NCBI GenBank assembly: GCA_030544235.1
Contig: CM060474.1
Location: 6,001,898-6,065,897 of the forward strand
Origin: Lepturacanthus savala
Lineage: Eukaryota > Chordata > Actinopteri > Scombriformes > Trichiuridae
DNA: 64,000 bases
Direction of reading: 5' to 3'
In this document: in pieces, positions 50,448 through 61,694 of the stretch
Layout: every line of letters begins with the position of its first letter
How positions within the stretch are numbered: position 1 is the stretch's first letter
Made by a program: the position numbers and the translations under genes
Notes under the pieces: model-generated
Database searches by the model: none
Told to the model about the DNA's origin: nothing
Seen by the model: only the letters and a program-made list of their open reading frames with translations

Positions 50448-51386
50448 CGGTGGTTCTCAAAGTGGGGTCCGGGGACCCTCAAGGGTCAGGGGGTGCCAGG
50501 GTGTCCCCAGAAAAAGGGGGAATAATTTATTTCTAATTATATTATTGAAACACTAGTATAAACTATAACTCTTGGTCAACTATAAAGAACTGGACTGTTC
50601 ATTTGGTACTTTATAGGTTTTAATTTAGCCTTGCATGTTTGTAAACAGGGCTTCATTCATATTAAAGATTTAATGTTTTAAATGTCTAAGAATTCGGACA
50701 TTTATCCATTTTGTATGTGTGCTATATATGGCAATGTCAGAGATGAAAAATGTATGTGATAAAAAAAATAATAAATAAATATATAAATAAAAACAATGTT
50801 ACCAAATAGTTTAACTCCCCTTAAAAGGTTTTAAAAAGTTAAAACACATTATCAACTAGTTTTATACTCTAGGTGGATTATATATCTAAAATTTATCTCT
50901 TATTTTGTGTTAAAACATTTGACATTTTGTGTCAAAAAAATGCACATTCTGTGATTTTTGTAAAAAAACAAAAAACAAATACAAATTAAACTATTTAAAA
51001 AGTTTTTGATTTTCTCATCTTTATTATTTATGTATTTAATATTATTTGTGTATTATTTTCTGTTTGCACATGACCATGAATGGGGGTAATGAATACATGA
51101 ATAAATAAATACATTTAAATATTTATACATCAAATTGAACAGAATCAAATAGATTGGAAAATATTCCACAAAAATTAAAGTTATGGATTAATTAAATGTC
51201 AAATTAAATACATGTGGGCATTTACCAACATATTTAATTTGTACAGAGTCATTTATTTATTTCTGATAATGGCAGGTTCAGTCTACACTTCCTGCTATAA
51301 AACATATAAAAGTAAAAAATCTTATGAGATGGGGTCTAGTTTTCTTTAGTTTAAGGGTCCTTGAGTGAAAAGGATTGAATCCACTG
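50448..51386. mobile_element. hAT-type element, older, carrying another repeat inside
   Basis: The left end CGGTGGTTCTCAAAG and the right end (complement of CAGTGGATTCAATCC) are hAT-like. The flanks TTATAGAG and GTCTAGAG agree at 6 of 8 positions. Length 939 bp. The interior at about 50790-51020 is a reverse copy of the repeat family seen at 256-612. Confidence 0.7.
50790..51020 (-). repeat. unclassified dispersed repeat B, copy 4 (inside a hAT element)
   Basis: Reverse complement of the same family: ATAGTTTAACTCCCCTTAAA, ACATTATCAACTAGTTTTAT and ACTATTTAAAAAGTTTTTGA. Confidence 0.7.
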
Positions 51387-51394
51387 GTCTAGAG

Positions 51395-52634
51395 ATGCAC
51401 CTGTAACATAAACCTTGTGCAAATAAAACCTCATAGACAATATTAAATCCTGATTCCATTTCTATTGAAAATCTTCTGTGACATTGAGACATTGGTGTCA
51501 CAGAAATGACACAGAAAGCTAAATCCATCTCATCAGATTCAGAGCAGCCTCCTGCTGCTCACAGATGCAGCTTCCAAAGTCTCTTCTAACATATTATAAA
51601 TGACTTCTTAGTTCCTCACAGAGTTTAGCACTTTATTTATTTCTCATCCTGTATAGTTTGAAGCTGACACAGCAGCCTAATGCTGCTGCTGCCAGTCAGT
51701 CAGACAGGACACCAGAAAAAGAAGAAAAAATACAAAAACAAACAAAAGTCTGAAAACTAAATAGACCAGGATTGATTAGTAAGTTAAATTTAGTTAAAGA
51801 ACAATGTATAATAATAAAGTAGGAGATCAGGGTTTTTTTTTCACTCTGCTATAGCAGCAACTACAGAACATGATTGTTAGAGACTCAACTGATACAATTA
51901 TATGCATGAAAACTGAAAACAACTGGGCTTAAATGGATTAAGTGAGCTAGGCTAGCTAATATGTAGGTTAGCTTCACATGATATGCAATTAGTGAGTTAA
52001 CTTGGAAAGCATAGCCTCATTTCAGATTTTTTTTTGCCATCTTTGTGCAAAAAAAGTCACGCTTGGCATGTCATTTTTTTTTTTTTTTAATTTTGGCCTG
52101 AGGAGCATTGTTTTAATTATTCAATCCATCATCCAAACCAATCTCCAGGCTCCACTTCTGACACTCACTGGTAGTTCAATGAATCCGAAGATTACTGGAC
52201 CCTTAATTGTTTTCATCTTATCTCTCTCTCTAACCACCACCCCCCTCTATTCAAATGTGTCTTCTCTTTTTTCTTGCAGTACTTTCTTGAAAGCCTTATT
52301 GAATTTTAAAGATGCATGGACTGTTCACTACAGTAGAATAGTCATTGATCAAAAGGATAAAAACACAGTAAAACCCAAGGGCTTGTTTCCTTTATTGAAA
52401 ATTCATGTATGTCAAGTAACATTTTAAATATACAGTGAAAAACACTGTGTGGGATTGTTAATTAATAAATGTACTTTTACATTTATAATTAAATCCCTAA
52501 TGTAAAATATATTTTTTCTATTTTTAAACTACAGGGTCCCTATTATGAAACAAAGGACACAAAAATGTGTGTAGGTCTCACAATGTAAGCTGTAACACAA
52601 ACTGTAATAAAATACGACTCATTCTGTTGTTATC
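51395..52634. other. intronic, nothing recognised
   Basis: A 141-codon frame at 52002-52427 contains a poly-Phe run from a T-tract and no known domain. Confidence 0.45.
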
Positions 52635-52642
52635 CTCTATAT

Positions 52643-53382
52643 CAGGGGTTCCCAAACATTTCCAGGCTGACGTCACCTCCAAAAAATCCTGACGATGCAT
52701 CGCATAGATGCGGACCACAAGGGCTATGATTGGTCAGTTCAGCTCCTCCAGGGCTGTTATTGGTCAGTTCAGCTGTAATGATCTACAGTCGGCTCAGTAA
52801 ATGGCTTCTCTGTCGTTTCTGCTTCAAGATTTGCGATAAAATCATTTTTTCTTTGATATCAACACACATGCTCCATCCCGGTTGTCTATGGGAAGATTAG
52901 GACCAGAAAAAAAAAGAGTCCAGTACAAGAAAAAAAAGTGAAAAAAGTCAGGTCAAAAGAAGAAAAAAGTCTGGTACATACAGTCCGGAAAATGTGTTAT
53001 TTAGGTGTGTTTTTCGCAGACCAACACGTTCCCTCTATGCAGAACTTTGAATATAGGGTCTGTGTCATCTCGACGGCGTAGCTACGTACGTAGAAGTATA
53101 AACTAGGATTTAGTGTTTTGTCCTCACCATGACAATGACTGAGCTGTTATCCCGACTTTGCCGTTCTATCAACAGCCAATAACAACCAAGCTCACCTTTA
53201 TTTTGAAAGATATACTCTGATAGATATACTCAGCAATACATACAATTTAGGATAGGATTTTTTAAATTATTTTAGGCACACACAACTATTACATTTAGAT
53301 TTTTAGAAAGGGATTTCACAGCCCACCTGCAATACCATTGCGCCCCACCAGAGGGCCGCGGCCCATAGTTTGAAAACCACTG
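52643..53382. mobile_element. hAT-type nonautonomous transposon with perfect 8-bp TSD
   Basis: The left end is CAGGGGTTCCCAAAC; the right end is the complement of CAGTGGTTTTCAAAC. Both are flanked by CTCTATAT (52635-52642 and 53383-53390), an 8-bp target duplication as expected for hAT transposases. Length 740 bp. The interior has a local duplication with ATTGGTCAGTTCAGCT twice (about 52728 and 52758) and no transposase frame. Confidence 0.9.
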
Positions 53383-53390
53383 CTCTATAT

Positions 53391-54429
53391 TGTTGCTAAA
53401 TATTAAACTGCGAAAATGGTAAAATAGGATCCTGGAACGTGAGGAAAAACTATATGTTTGTTTTGTTTTTAACAAATTTGGATTTAAACATGCTCTTCAA
53501 AAATATATGATAAAAAAACATATTCATCACTGTATTTCTCTTTGGGTGCATAAGCTCTTCTTCTAAATTGTGATATCTCAATATTGAACAGCCAAAATAT
53601 CATGATATCGATATGATCTTGATGATATCTGCAGTTTTTTGAGGGTTTTGCTTCAAATGTGTGAAGCATAAAAACTGCTTCTACAAATTTAAGTGATTAA
53701 ATAATGAAATTATATTTTAGTATTGTGGAAAATATTCTGTATGGTATAGAAGCCAAAACCTCTGGATCGCCCCCTGGTGGTTGGTTGCAGCATTGGTCAA
53801 AAAAGAAAAGAAAAGAAAAGTCCACATCAAATACATTTTTCCAAAGATGGATTTCTTTTCAACATGACAGCTGTGATTGACAGACAAGCTGAGCACCTTC
53901 GGAAGGAACACGCTATCTTACATTTCCCTTTGTAGTCCAAACCTGTGTTCCTGAATTACTTTAATCTAAAACTTGGTTAGATTCAGTATTGCCTTCACTT
54001 TAAATCTTTATATTTGATCTATGTTTTCAAACTGAATGAATCAGACTTGACAAAGATCCTCCAGAGGCATAGAAGATATCACACAGCTGCTTTTTTTTTT
54101 TTTTTGGAGGTTGAGATGCTCTAGTAAACTGATTCTGACCCTTAAGTCTGTTACTTCAGAGCATGACTTCTCTCTGATCATGAAAATTGGTATGGCTTTC
54201 ATTCTCCTCAATTATAACAAAATTATTATTATTATGAATTTTAACACTGTTATGTATGTATAAATCTATCTTTATTTTGAGATGTACTGGATTAATCACG
54301 TCATTCCTTCCTCTCTGCCTCTGGACAAACACAGAAGATTAGAAAGCAGAGATTCCAGAGAAGAAAAAGAGGCATCAGTATTTGGTACTTGATGACTTCA
54401 TTAGAAAAAAGATCACAGGGTGATTGTTT

Positions 54430-54432
<3 letters not shown>
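53391..54432. other. intronic, nothing recognised
   Basis: GATCGCCCCCTGGTGGTTGG near 53766 is typical of short fish repeats. A (AAAAG)n run is at 53801-53819. Confidence 0.45.

Positions 54433-54483
<51 letters not shown>
54433..54483. repeat. (TA)n microsatellite
   Basis: About 25 TA units immediately before repeat H copy 2. Confidence 0.97.
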
Positions 54484-54486
<3 letters not shown>

Positions 54487-55290
54487 CAGTGCCTGTAGGA
54501 AGTATGTATTCCTTTAGAATTCCTATTAAATTTTAAGTACATGTTTCATGGAACTTTGTACTTTTTCCATGTTACTATTAAATGTTTTTAAAAATAAATG
54601 AGTTTAGGCCCAGATTCTGTTCTTTAGGTGATAGTACTGGGATTTCCTGAGGGTTTTTAAACGCATCTTGGTGCATCTAAGTGGCTGCAGCTAGTGTGTA
54701 GCTAGCTAGTCGTCAGCTAGAGTGTAGTGGGTAAAAAGCTAGTGCTGTGCACATAGAAGGTATGTATTTCTATAGAATTCCTATGGAAGCTTAAGTAGAT
54801 TTTTCAGGTTTCATGTTTAGCAGATGTTCTTATTTTTCTCTTACTTTGTGCTTTTTCCATGTTACTATTATATGTATTCATATAAAAAAAGTTCTATTAG
54901 GTGAGAGTGCTGGGATTTCCTGAGGTTCTGTCAACAACTGCAGCTTTTTTACGAAGTTTGGTGTATTGCTGGTGTCTACATCCACAGTAGCCTGTGATAG
55001 CATTAGGAATAAAGTAGCAGCTAAGCCAGCTAACATCTTAGCGTGTGCCATGTGAGAGACGTTACAATTCTTTTGTTATGTCGAAGAAACAGGATAACAG
55101 AGCTATGAACTGTAATCAAAGTGCTGAGAAGCAACATGAGAAGGAGCTGTGATATGGAGCCTTACACTGGAGCTAAAGAGCTGCTGCAGAATAGCACTGT
55201 GATACGTAAGTCTATGGGATTTTATCTTTTAATGATAATAATAATGTTTTCAATAACTATCAAAAATACACCTTGTGCCAAAGCACAAGC
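54484..55290 (+). repeat. unclassified dispersed repeat H, copy 2, internally duplicated
   Basis: Matches 14222-14800, but the first part occurs twice (about 54484-54700 and 54735-54930), each with an AGGAAGTATGTATTCC- or AGGTATGTATTTCT-like start and GGGATTTCCTGAGG. It then continues to GCAGCTAAGCCAGCTAACAT. Confidence 0.65.
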
Positions 55291-55869
55291 TGTATCCAAA
55301 AGCTGGTGTTGAACTGACAAACAGATATGTGAACCACAGACTCTCCTTGCTTTATAGATAAGATAAATGAAGCAGCTCAAAAACCTCATTTCTCAAGAGA
55401 GTGAAATAATAAAGTCTTGATGATGAGATAAGATTGAAAACCCCTGTAAGGTATAAATAACTTTCTTATATCAATTTATGATTCTTACATGACTTATAGT
55501 CCGGAAAATACGGTACATCATAATACTTTATCATCATAATATATATTAAAATATAGAAAATATAAATACATGTCTATATTTATTATGTTAATATTATTTA
55601 CTTTTTTGCTGTTATTGTGTATGTGTCCACTGTGCGTAATGTGTTTGTCCCCTTTTATTTACCTTTCTTGTTGTTTCATTTTGTATGGATGTTGGTAAAA
55701 GGTTATATAAATTTTACTAAATTCAACACAGAATTTACTGGAGTCCCAAACATTTCACCCATCAAGTCTGAAGTGGATCAGATGATTAGTTGTTGAGATA
55801 TGAGACAGACAGGCAGAGGTTTCTCCAATAACAGAGAGTTCCTTAATAAGGACACATTTCCTGCACATT

Positions 55870-55975
55870 TTCAAGTGAGCTCTACTGGAATGTCTTTGCT
55901 TGACATTATTTATCATATACTGGTCCTTCTGCAGCCCCTCAGTTCAGCCTCTGTCTGAAACAGGCCACTGTCTCT
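55870..55975 (-). repeat. unclassified dispersed repeat I, copy 3
   Basis: Reverse complement of the same family: AGTGAGCTCTACTGGAATGT, ACTGGTCCTTCTGCAGCCCC and GCCTCTGTCTGAAACAGGCC. Confidence 0.7.
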
Positions 55976-55999
55976 TTAAACCCAGCCTCCTGATGAGCC

Positions 56000-57438
56000 T
56001 GCTCTGTTCTGATTGGTCAGCTTCTAAAAGCTTCTGCCCACTGCAGAGATCACGTCAGCACGTCTCAAATCCATTTATAGATTTTCTAAGACAAAATCCG
56101 ATCCCAAATATGAGGAGACATAAGAACAACAATAGAAGACCCCTCATAGCTGTCCAATACCAGCCTGTTGAAAAGTAGGTTTGACCACATTTAACATGTG
56201 ACATCATGACAGTATGAAAAAACATGACATTGTGCATTTAAAGATTTTGTATGTAACAATTAAATGAACAAAGTTATTTTGAAATACCAGTGAGTAAACA
56301 ACTGCTATTATTTATTTATTTTTTAAATTATATTAGGCACTAATCTGTTCAGTTTCAACTTTGATAGGATTGAGAAGATAGTGCTGCAAGGAGCAAAGAA
56401 AAACATGGAGACAGCCAAGTGAAAAACTTCTACTCAAAGTCCTGCAAAAACTCAACAAAAAGCAAAATAGAAAAAAAAAAAAAACACCAGCTGAGGCCAC
56501 CTGGCAACAGACTGTCAAAGAAACCTGAGTAGATATGGAAACTGTTTTTGATGTGTGGTGACAACTTGTTTGATTTCGGGAATGAAAACAACCCGACTAA
56601 CTGGGCTAACCCTTTTTCTTATTGTGTTAAGATTTTTTGTTTGTATTTAGCTTTTCTGTCATTGGGTTACTATTTTCACTCAATGGTTTGTTGTTTCTGC
56701 CTTTAGCTTTCTTTGTTAGCATTTTACTACTATAGTAAGATAATTTTTACGACTTCACCATATTATGGTCTGCTAATACTTTCTTTCAGTGTAATCTATC
56801 CTGCATCAGTTTTGGTAGGTTTTAACATTACAGAAACTGCATCGAGCAGAGAGAGTATTGTCCATTTTTCTGCTCAGTGCAGTGTTACTTACTTTAGTTT
56901 CTCTTTATCTTGAACTAGTCTTTAGCTTTAGTGAACTTGCTTTTTTCTGATTCAGCCACACCTGTCGAGCCGAGGTGAATGGGTGATGTTACTGCTGCAT
57001 GACTGATGTAAATAAGCCAATACTTGATCTATATTTAATCTGAACCCAACATCATGGCCGTGGCCCCACATCACATAGAATATGTATGGGCATTGATCTT
57101 CTGCCTCAAAAAGTTATACACAGAACCTTTAAAGAAACTTAAACGACAGAATGGACTAAATTAACCATATTTGTATAAACTCTTTCAGTCTATCTGAGCC
57201 ACTTCAGCCAAGTGAGAGACATTATTTGCTAGAAATTCTGTCTTTGTCATTTAAAAGTTGTAGTTTGATGTCAACATTTTTTGCCATCTGCTGTTCATAA
57301 TCACACTTTGAACAATAAGACAATCAGCTCCTAAGTCGTGATGGTGATATTTTATGCATTAAAGAACCACAAGCAAAGAAAATGACAGCAGCATCATGTA
57401 TTTTTGTGTGTTCTGTAAGTGTTCAGGTAAAGACTGAC
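56000..57438. other. intronic, immediately downstream of trhde exon 2 in gene direction
   Basis: No repeat family identified. The plus-strand frame over 57382-57771 is only the antisense of the trhde exon. Confidence 0.5.
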
Positions 57439-57715
57439 CGTCACGCCGCCGTCGGTTGTCACCTCTCTGTAGGTGAAGTTGCAGACGGCCCAGGCCAGGT
57501 AGTATGTGGACATGCGGGGTGTTCGGGCGAACCGGTTGGTCACCCAGCCGTCCTCGTCCGACAGCGAGCTCCTCTCCACAGGCATGTTAGACAGGGAGAT
57601 GTACTGCGGGTCATGGCGGAGGGTGAGGGAGAATGTGGCCTTGTAGATGGGCTCATCGAAGCAGGGGAAGGCCTTCCGGGCGTGGATCGGACTGAACTGA
57701 GTCACTGCCAGGTAG
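57439..57715 (-). CDS. trhde: trhde exon (probably exon 2), M1 aminopeptidase N-terminal domain
   Basis: Read on the minus strand, this 277-bp exon gives 92 codons after one leading base that completes a split codon. It lies between an acceptor ...CCCCGGCAG (AG at 57717-57716) and a donor GTCAGT (57438-57433). The peptide starts YLAVTQFSPIHARKAF. It carries the M1 signature FPCFDEP (57649-57669) and later the block MSTYYLAWAVCNFTYRE, which includes an N-glycosylation sequon NFT. Among M1 family members these blocks resemble TRH-degrading ectoenzyme more than aminopeptidases N, A or LNPEP. That enzyme is a type II membrane, extracellular zinc peptidase that removes pyroglutamate from TRH. This part belongs to the N-terminal beta-rich domain, so no zinc ligands are expected here. 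The exon is GC-rich against AT-rich surroundings. The exon number is inferred from the known gene layout, and a trhde paralogue is possible. Confidence 0.92.
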
Positions 57716-58033
57716 CTGCCGGGGAGGATAAGGGTGTAAATCAGAAGCATATCCAACACCATCCATCCTGACAAATTATTTTGGTCACTTACATAATACA
57801 TTCACACATAACCAAGTGGACTCGGTTCACTTGTGGAGCTGAAAGTTACATTAACTATGCATCACAACAGTTGACAGGGGGTCTGCTGGTTATTCCAACA
57901 TCCCGTTATATGACTTGTTTGTATTTAGACAGGCTGGTTTTACGACACTTTTGAGTATCAAAAGTCCGTCATCTCCTTTTTTTTTGAGAGCATAGGCGGA
58001 AATCCCTCAGGGGGACACACCAGGGACATGACG

Positions 58034-58075
58034 TTACCCAAACCCTAACTTAACCTAACCCTAACCCTTACCTAA
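58034..58075 (+). repeat. interstitial telomere-like CCCTAA units
   Basis: Several perfect and near-perfect CCCTAA/CCTAA units occur (ACCCAAACCCTAACTTAACC, then CTAACCCTAACCCTTACC). The array is short and imperfect. It lies about 800 bp upstream of the recognised Penelope-like coding sequence. Confidence 0.6.
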
Positions 58076-58197
58076 ACATGCTTCCTGTCTGGGTCCCATG
58101 GGATGTGTTCATCGTTAATTTTCCCAAATCTAACGTTGGCCAATCCCTTGCCTTAGGTGTACTCACCTGACCTCCTACCGTCTCTGCACCAAACAGC

Positions 58198-58333
58198 CTT
58201 GTAAGATACCTCAGGGGATTGTTTGGTTTCGTATTGAACAGTGTGATCCCTTTTGCAGTGATTAATATCTCCTTAAGGTAGACACACACCTACCTCTTAC
58301 TCTTCTCTGCCCCCCCTGTAAGATACCTCAGGG
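58198..58333 (+). repeat. pair of 18-bp direct repeats, TGTAAGATACCTCAGGGG
   Basis: TGTAAGATACCTCAGGGG occurs near 58199 and again near 58316, about 117 bp apart, in the C-rich region upstream of Penelope-like copy 1. This could be part of the element's 5' region or an unrelated duplication. Confidence 0.5.
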
Positions 58334-58816
58334 GCAGTGGCAATCTAATTCTCCCCATCTCCTGCCTGTATAAGCAAGATAGCTTCTCCTCTAAGATCCC
58401 CTTCCTTCCAACCTAAAACATACCTCTTAAATATATCTATCACCTGATCCTAACCTTAAAACCTCACTATAACACAATCACAGACCTCAAAACCTAATAA
58501 GTCCTTAACTAATTGCCTCAACATGTTATGAAAAGGAGGTAACTTTTTCTCTAGGATCACCAAACACTAAAACACTCCCAGACACTCACAAGTATGCTCC
58601 ATCTAAAACCCACTAAACAATAATTTATATTATAAATATATTATATAATAATAATATAATATCTTACAATAATTTCTCACTTTATAATTCATAGAAACTC
58701 CAACTAAACCTTCCTCAACACAAATCCCCTAATTTTCTCTCTCTCACCCCTCCCATTCTTCAGGACCTAACTACAACCCAAAGCATCCAAACCTCCTAAA
58801 CTTCCACAAATCCTCT
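58334..58816. other. C-rich, G-poor stretch without recognisable gene
   Basis: The plus strand is rich in A and C, as in the Penelope-like elements downstream, and includes an AT-rich island near 58618-58675. It may be the decayed 5' part of copy 1, but there is no second copy in the window to prove it. Confidence 0.4.
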
Positions 58817-61690
58817 TTGATTACACCCTGGTTCTCCATTGACTTCAAAAATACACAAGCAGCTGCTAACCCGGCCCTCTCCAACACCAACCCAGAATCC
58901 ATAACCACTGCCTGGAACCTTGCCACCAAATGGCTCAACACCAATCAGCCTGACTTTCACAAATCCACCATACTTCTAGCCCAGCAACAATTTAAGGGCA
59001 TATCACTACCACCTCCCCCCCAGACCCACAAAAGATAGACCAGCCCTACTCCTTCTGGACAACCAACGGTCAAAAAACACCGACCTAATTTAAGACAATC
59101 CACAAGCTTCCCACAGCACCCTCATGGAATAAACATCCTTCAACTCCACCAAAGCTCGATCCTAACCAACCCCTAAAAACCTTCCCCAAACCTCAACCTT
59201 TACCAGACATGAGCACCACAACAATAAATTCAAAAACTGGTCCCTTACCCCTTTGGGACCAATCTTAGATGGGACACTCCAACCTTAATAGACTCCCTCC
59301 TATCCACCTCCCCCCTCACACAAAAAGTCCTCCTCTCCTTTGGGGTAAACAATAAAGATCACCCCAACCCATTTTTGCCACTCCCTCCTGCTCCTTTCTA
59401 AGGGCCTGTCCTTTGTACCCCACTACAAGGACCTAACGCACAAACCCTTACTGGACGATATCAGTTTATAAAAATATCACCGCCAACTTAAATTAGCTTC
59501 CTACCACCAAAACCAATATACAAACCAGACACAACCCTCCTTCACAGAGCGCTCTTCTTGGTAACCAAGACCCGACCTCCTACCCCTGGCACTCTGGTCT
59601 CTCATAGCCCTTGACCGCCAAACCCTTTCCAAAAGACCCTCATCCACTCCCAAAGAACCTAACAACCTCACCACTAATGAACTGGAGGCATTACAATCCC
59701 TTAGAAAAGACACATCCATAATCATCAAACCAGCTGACAAAGGCAGTGACATGGTGGTTATGGACTGGACCGTCTATATCCAAGAGGCAATGAGACAGCT
59801 TAATAACAAGGACCACTACCAACAACTCCAAAGTCCCATCTACCCTCAATCAATCCTTGCATACCAAGATATCCTCATAGATATGGAATGCAAGGGTTTT
59901 ATCTCGAAGAAACAATATGACTTCCTCACCGGTCAACCCCCTCTCAGACCAAGACACTTTTACCTCCTCCTCCCAAAAATCCATAAACCAAAACACAAAT
60001 GGACTATCCCCAACCATATGCCACCAGGCTGACCCATTATTTTAGACTGTAGTAGCAAAAGCTACCGTGTAGCCTCCCATTTAGAACACCACCTCAACCC
60101 TCTTTCCACCAAATACCCCAGCTACCTCAAGGACACCCCAGACTTTCCTTAATTGAGGGAAATCAGAGCCGCACCAAAGGATATCCTCTTTACTGTGCAT
60201 GTAGAGAGCCTCTACACCAACATCAAAATGGAAAGAGGCCTTAAGGCAGTGCACGAGTGGTTCCTCCGCTACCCCGACCCCTCCAGATCAGATGATCATA
60301 TTTTGGACCTCCTTAACCTGAGCCTTACTAAATATGATTTCGCTTTTAAGGACCAATGGTTTCTCCAAGTCAGGGGCACAGCAATGGGCAAATGATTTCC
60401 CCCCTCATACGCCAACATATATATGGCAGAATGGGAAGAATCAGCCTTTGTGAAAAACTTCCTTCCCACTATTTTCAATACTTGGATGACATCTGGGGTA
60501 TTTGGCCATAAGCCCTCCCGGAATACTTGGACCAAACCCTTAATAACCACCACCCATCGATCTATTTAAATCTCTCCTGGAGCCTCCAATCTCTCAATTT
60601 CTTGACATCACAATCTCTAAACATAGACTCCCACGCCCTTCTACACCAAAACAGCTTCCATCCCGACCACACGTTCAGGGGAAACATCAAGTCCCAACTG
60701 ATCTGGTTTGACTGCATCTGCTCCAAACCAACAGATAGAGAAGTAGCACTCCAAACCTTATTCAAGGCCCTAAATAAGAGAGGATACTCCAGACATTCCC
60801 TCCTACAAATCAAGAAAGCCTGGTGAAATACAGCTCGTTCACCCAAACCCAAACCACAAAATAACACCATTCCCATTATCTCCAACTAACTCCACCTATG
60901 CCAAAACCATCCATACTCTCCTGAAAAAACAACCTCAAAAGTTTAAAACCATTCCTCCCCTTCACAGAAAACCACCAAATCATCTCAGCTTTCCGCCGCA
61001 ACCCGAACCTAAAGGATTTCCTAGTCCGTTCCAAACTCAGCAAAACCAAGACCCACAGAAAAAAAAAACATAAAATCTTTTTGGCAAACAACCCCATCCA
61101 AGGAGAGATTCTTCTACCAACAACCATCCCCCTTTCTGCGACTAATTGCGTTTACCTCATCAAATGCACGAAATGCGGCATACAATATGTCGGAGAAACC
61201 TCCAACAAACTCTCCGCCTCTCAACCCACAAATACGCCATCAGAACCGGCCAAAACAAGACCCCACTGGGCACACACTTTCAAATGCATGGAATAGGCCA
61301 ACTATTTCTCCGGGCCATTTCCCATAATCCCAATTGGTCCACCAAACAGAGACAACGACAAGAACAAATCTGGATCCAAAAATTGGATTCTGGATTTCCA
61401 AAAGGCCTTAACTTAATTTCCACTAAAACCCTTCAATTCCTTCTCTAACCTCCACAATATTATGATCCTTGTAAACATAATACTTTTTAAATACTTTTTT
61501 CAACTTTTTTTCACCCTTTTGGACATTTCCTACCCCCCCCAATGGTCTCCCCGTCAATGAAATAGGATTTCACCCGTTTGACAGAGGTGTGGTAGAGTAC
61601 CCAGGTCTGTCATTATTCCCTGCATTAGATTGATTTTAAGAGTATTCTGTCTTATTTGCAGCTATGTGCATATGTGCATCTATTATTGTG
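58817..61690 (+). mobile_element. Penelope-like retroelement, copy 1 (degenerate)
   Basis: The plus strand codes for a decayed Penelope-type polyprotein: an upstream frame, a reverse transcriptase and a GIY-YIG endonuclease in the usual order. The part shared with copy 2 begins at 59265. A 73-codon frame at 58817-59038 may be the N-terminal region, but I do not recognise it, so the 5' boundary is uncertain. The coding part ends at 61448, followed by a T-rich tail that is probably the 3' UTR. The strand is rich in C and poor in G, unlike neighbouring intron sequence. The element lies antisense to trhde. The GIY-YIG domain separates Penelope-like elements from LINEs and LTR elements. Confidence 0.85.
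59395..61448 (+). pseudogene. Penelope-like RT plus GIY-YIG endonuclease, broken (copy 1)
   Basis: Recognisable blocks appear in order. SKGLSFVP-like residues begin near 59398. IIKPADKGSDMVVMDW, characteristic of these RTs, is near 59724-59771. RT motif A FTVHVESLYTNI is near 60189-60224, motif B GTAMGK ends at 60392, and motif C YLDD is at 60479-60490. The GIY-YIG region has CVYLIKCTKCGIQYVGET near 61146-61200. Lesions are a TAA at 59469, a TGA at 60030, a frameshift near 60150, a TGA at 60393 right after GTAMGK, a frameshift between there and YLDD, and a 2-base frameshift near 61212 in the endonuclease. The residue expected to be the catalytic Asp of motif A is His (60198-60200). Relative to copy 2 it lacks about 215 bp near 59390. 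It cannot encode active protein. Confidence 0.85.
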
Positions 61691-61694
61691 TTCT

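Larger units (their letters stand above)
20250..57438 (-). other. trhde: trhde intron between the two exons (about 37.2 kb)
   Basis: The interval runs from donor GTCAGT at 57438 to acceptor CAG at 20250 on the minus strand, with phase 0 on both sides. I found no further exon with M1 similarity and no open frame on either strand that looks like a host protein. The content is AT-rich repeats, listed separately, and unique-looking sequence. Very long introns are normal for this gene in vertebrates. Confidence 0.85.

Noticed and set aside
52002..52427. 141-codon plus-strand frame with a poly-Phe run
   Set aside because: Driven by a T-tract, with no domain and no splice context.
57382..57771. 129-codon plus-strand frame
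   Set aside because: It is the antisense of the trhde exon. The minus strand has clear M1 motifs and splice sites.
58034..58075. True telomere or chromosome end
   Set aside because: Only a handful of imperfect units, with normal intron and repeat sequence on both sides.
60562..60885. 107-codon minus-strand frame, repeated almost identically at 63458-63781
   Set aside because: It looks conserved because the DNA is duplicated. It lies antisense to the Penelope-like RT and has no domain.
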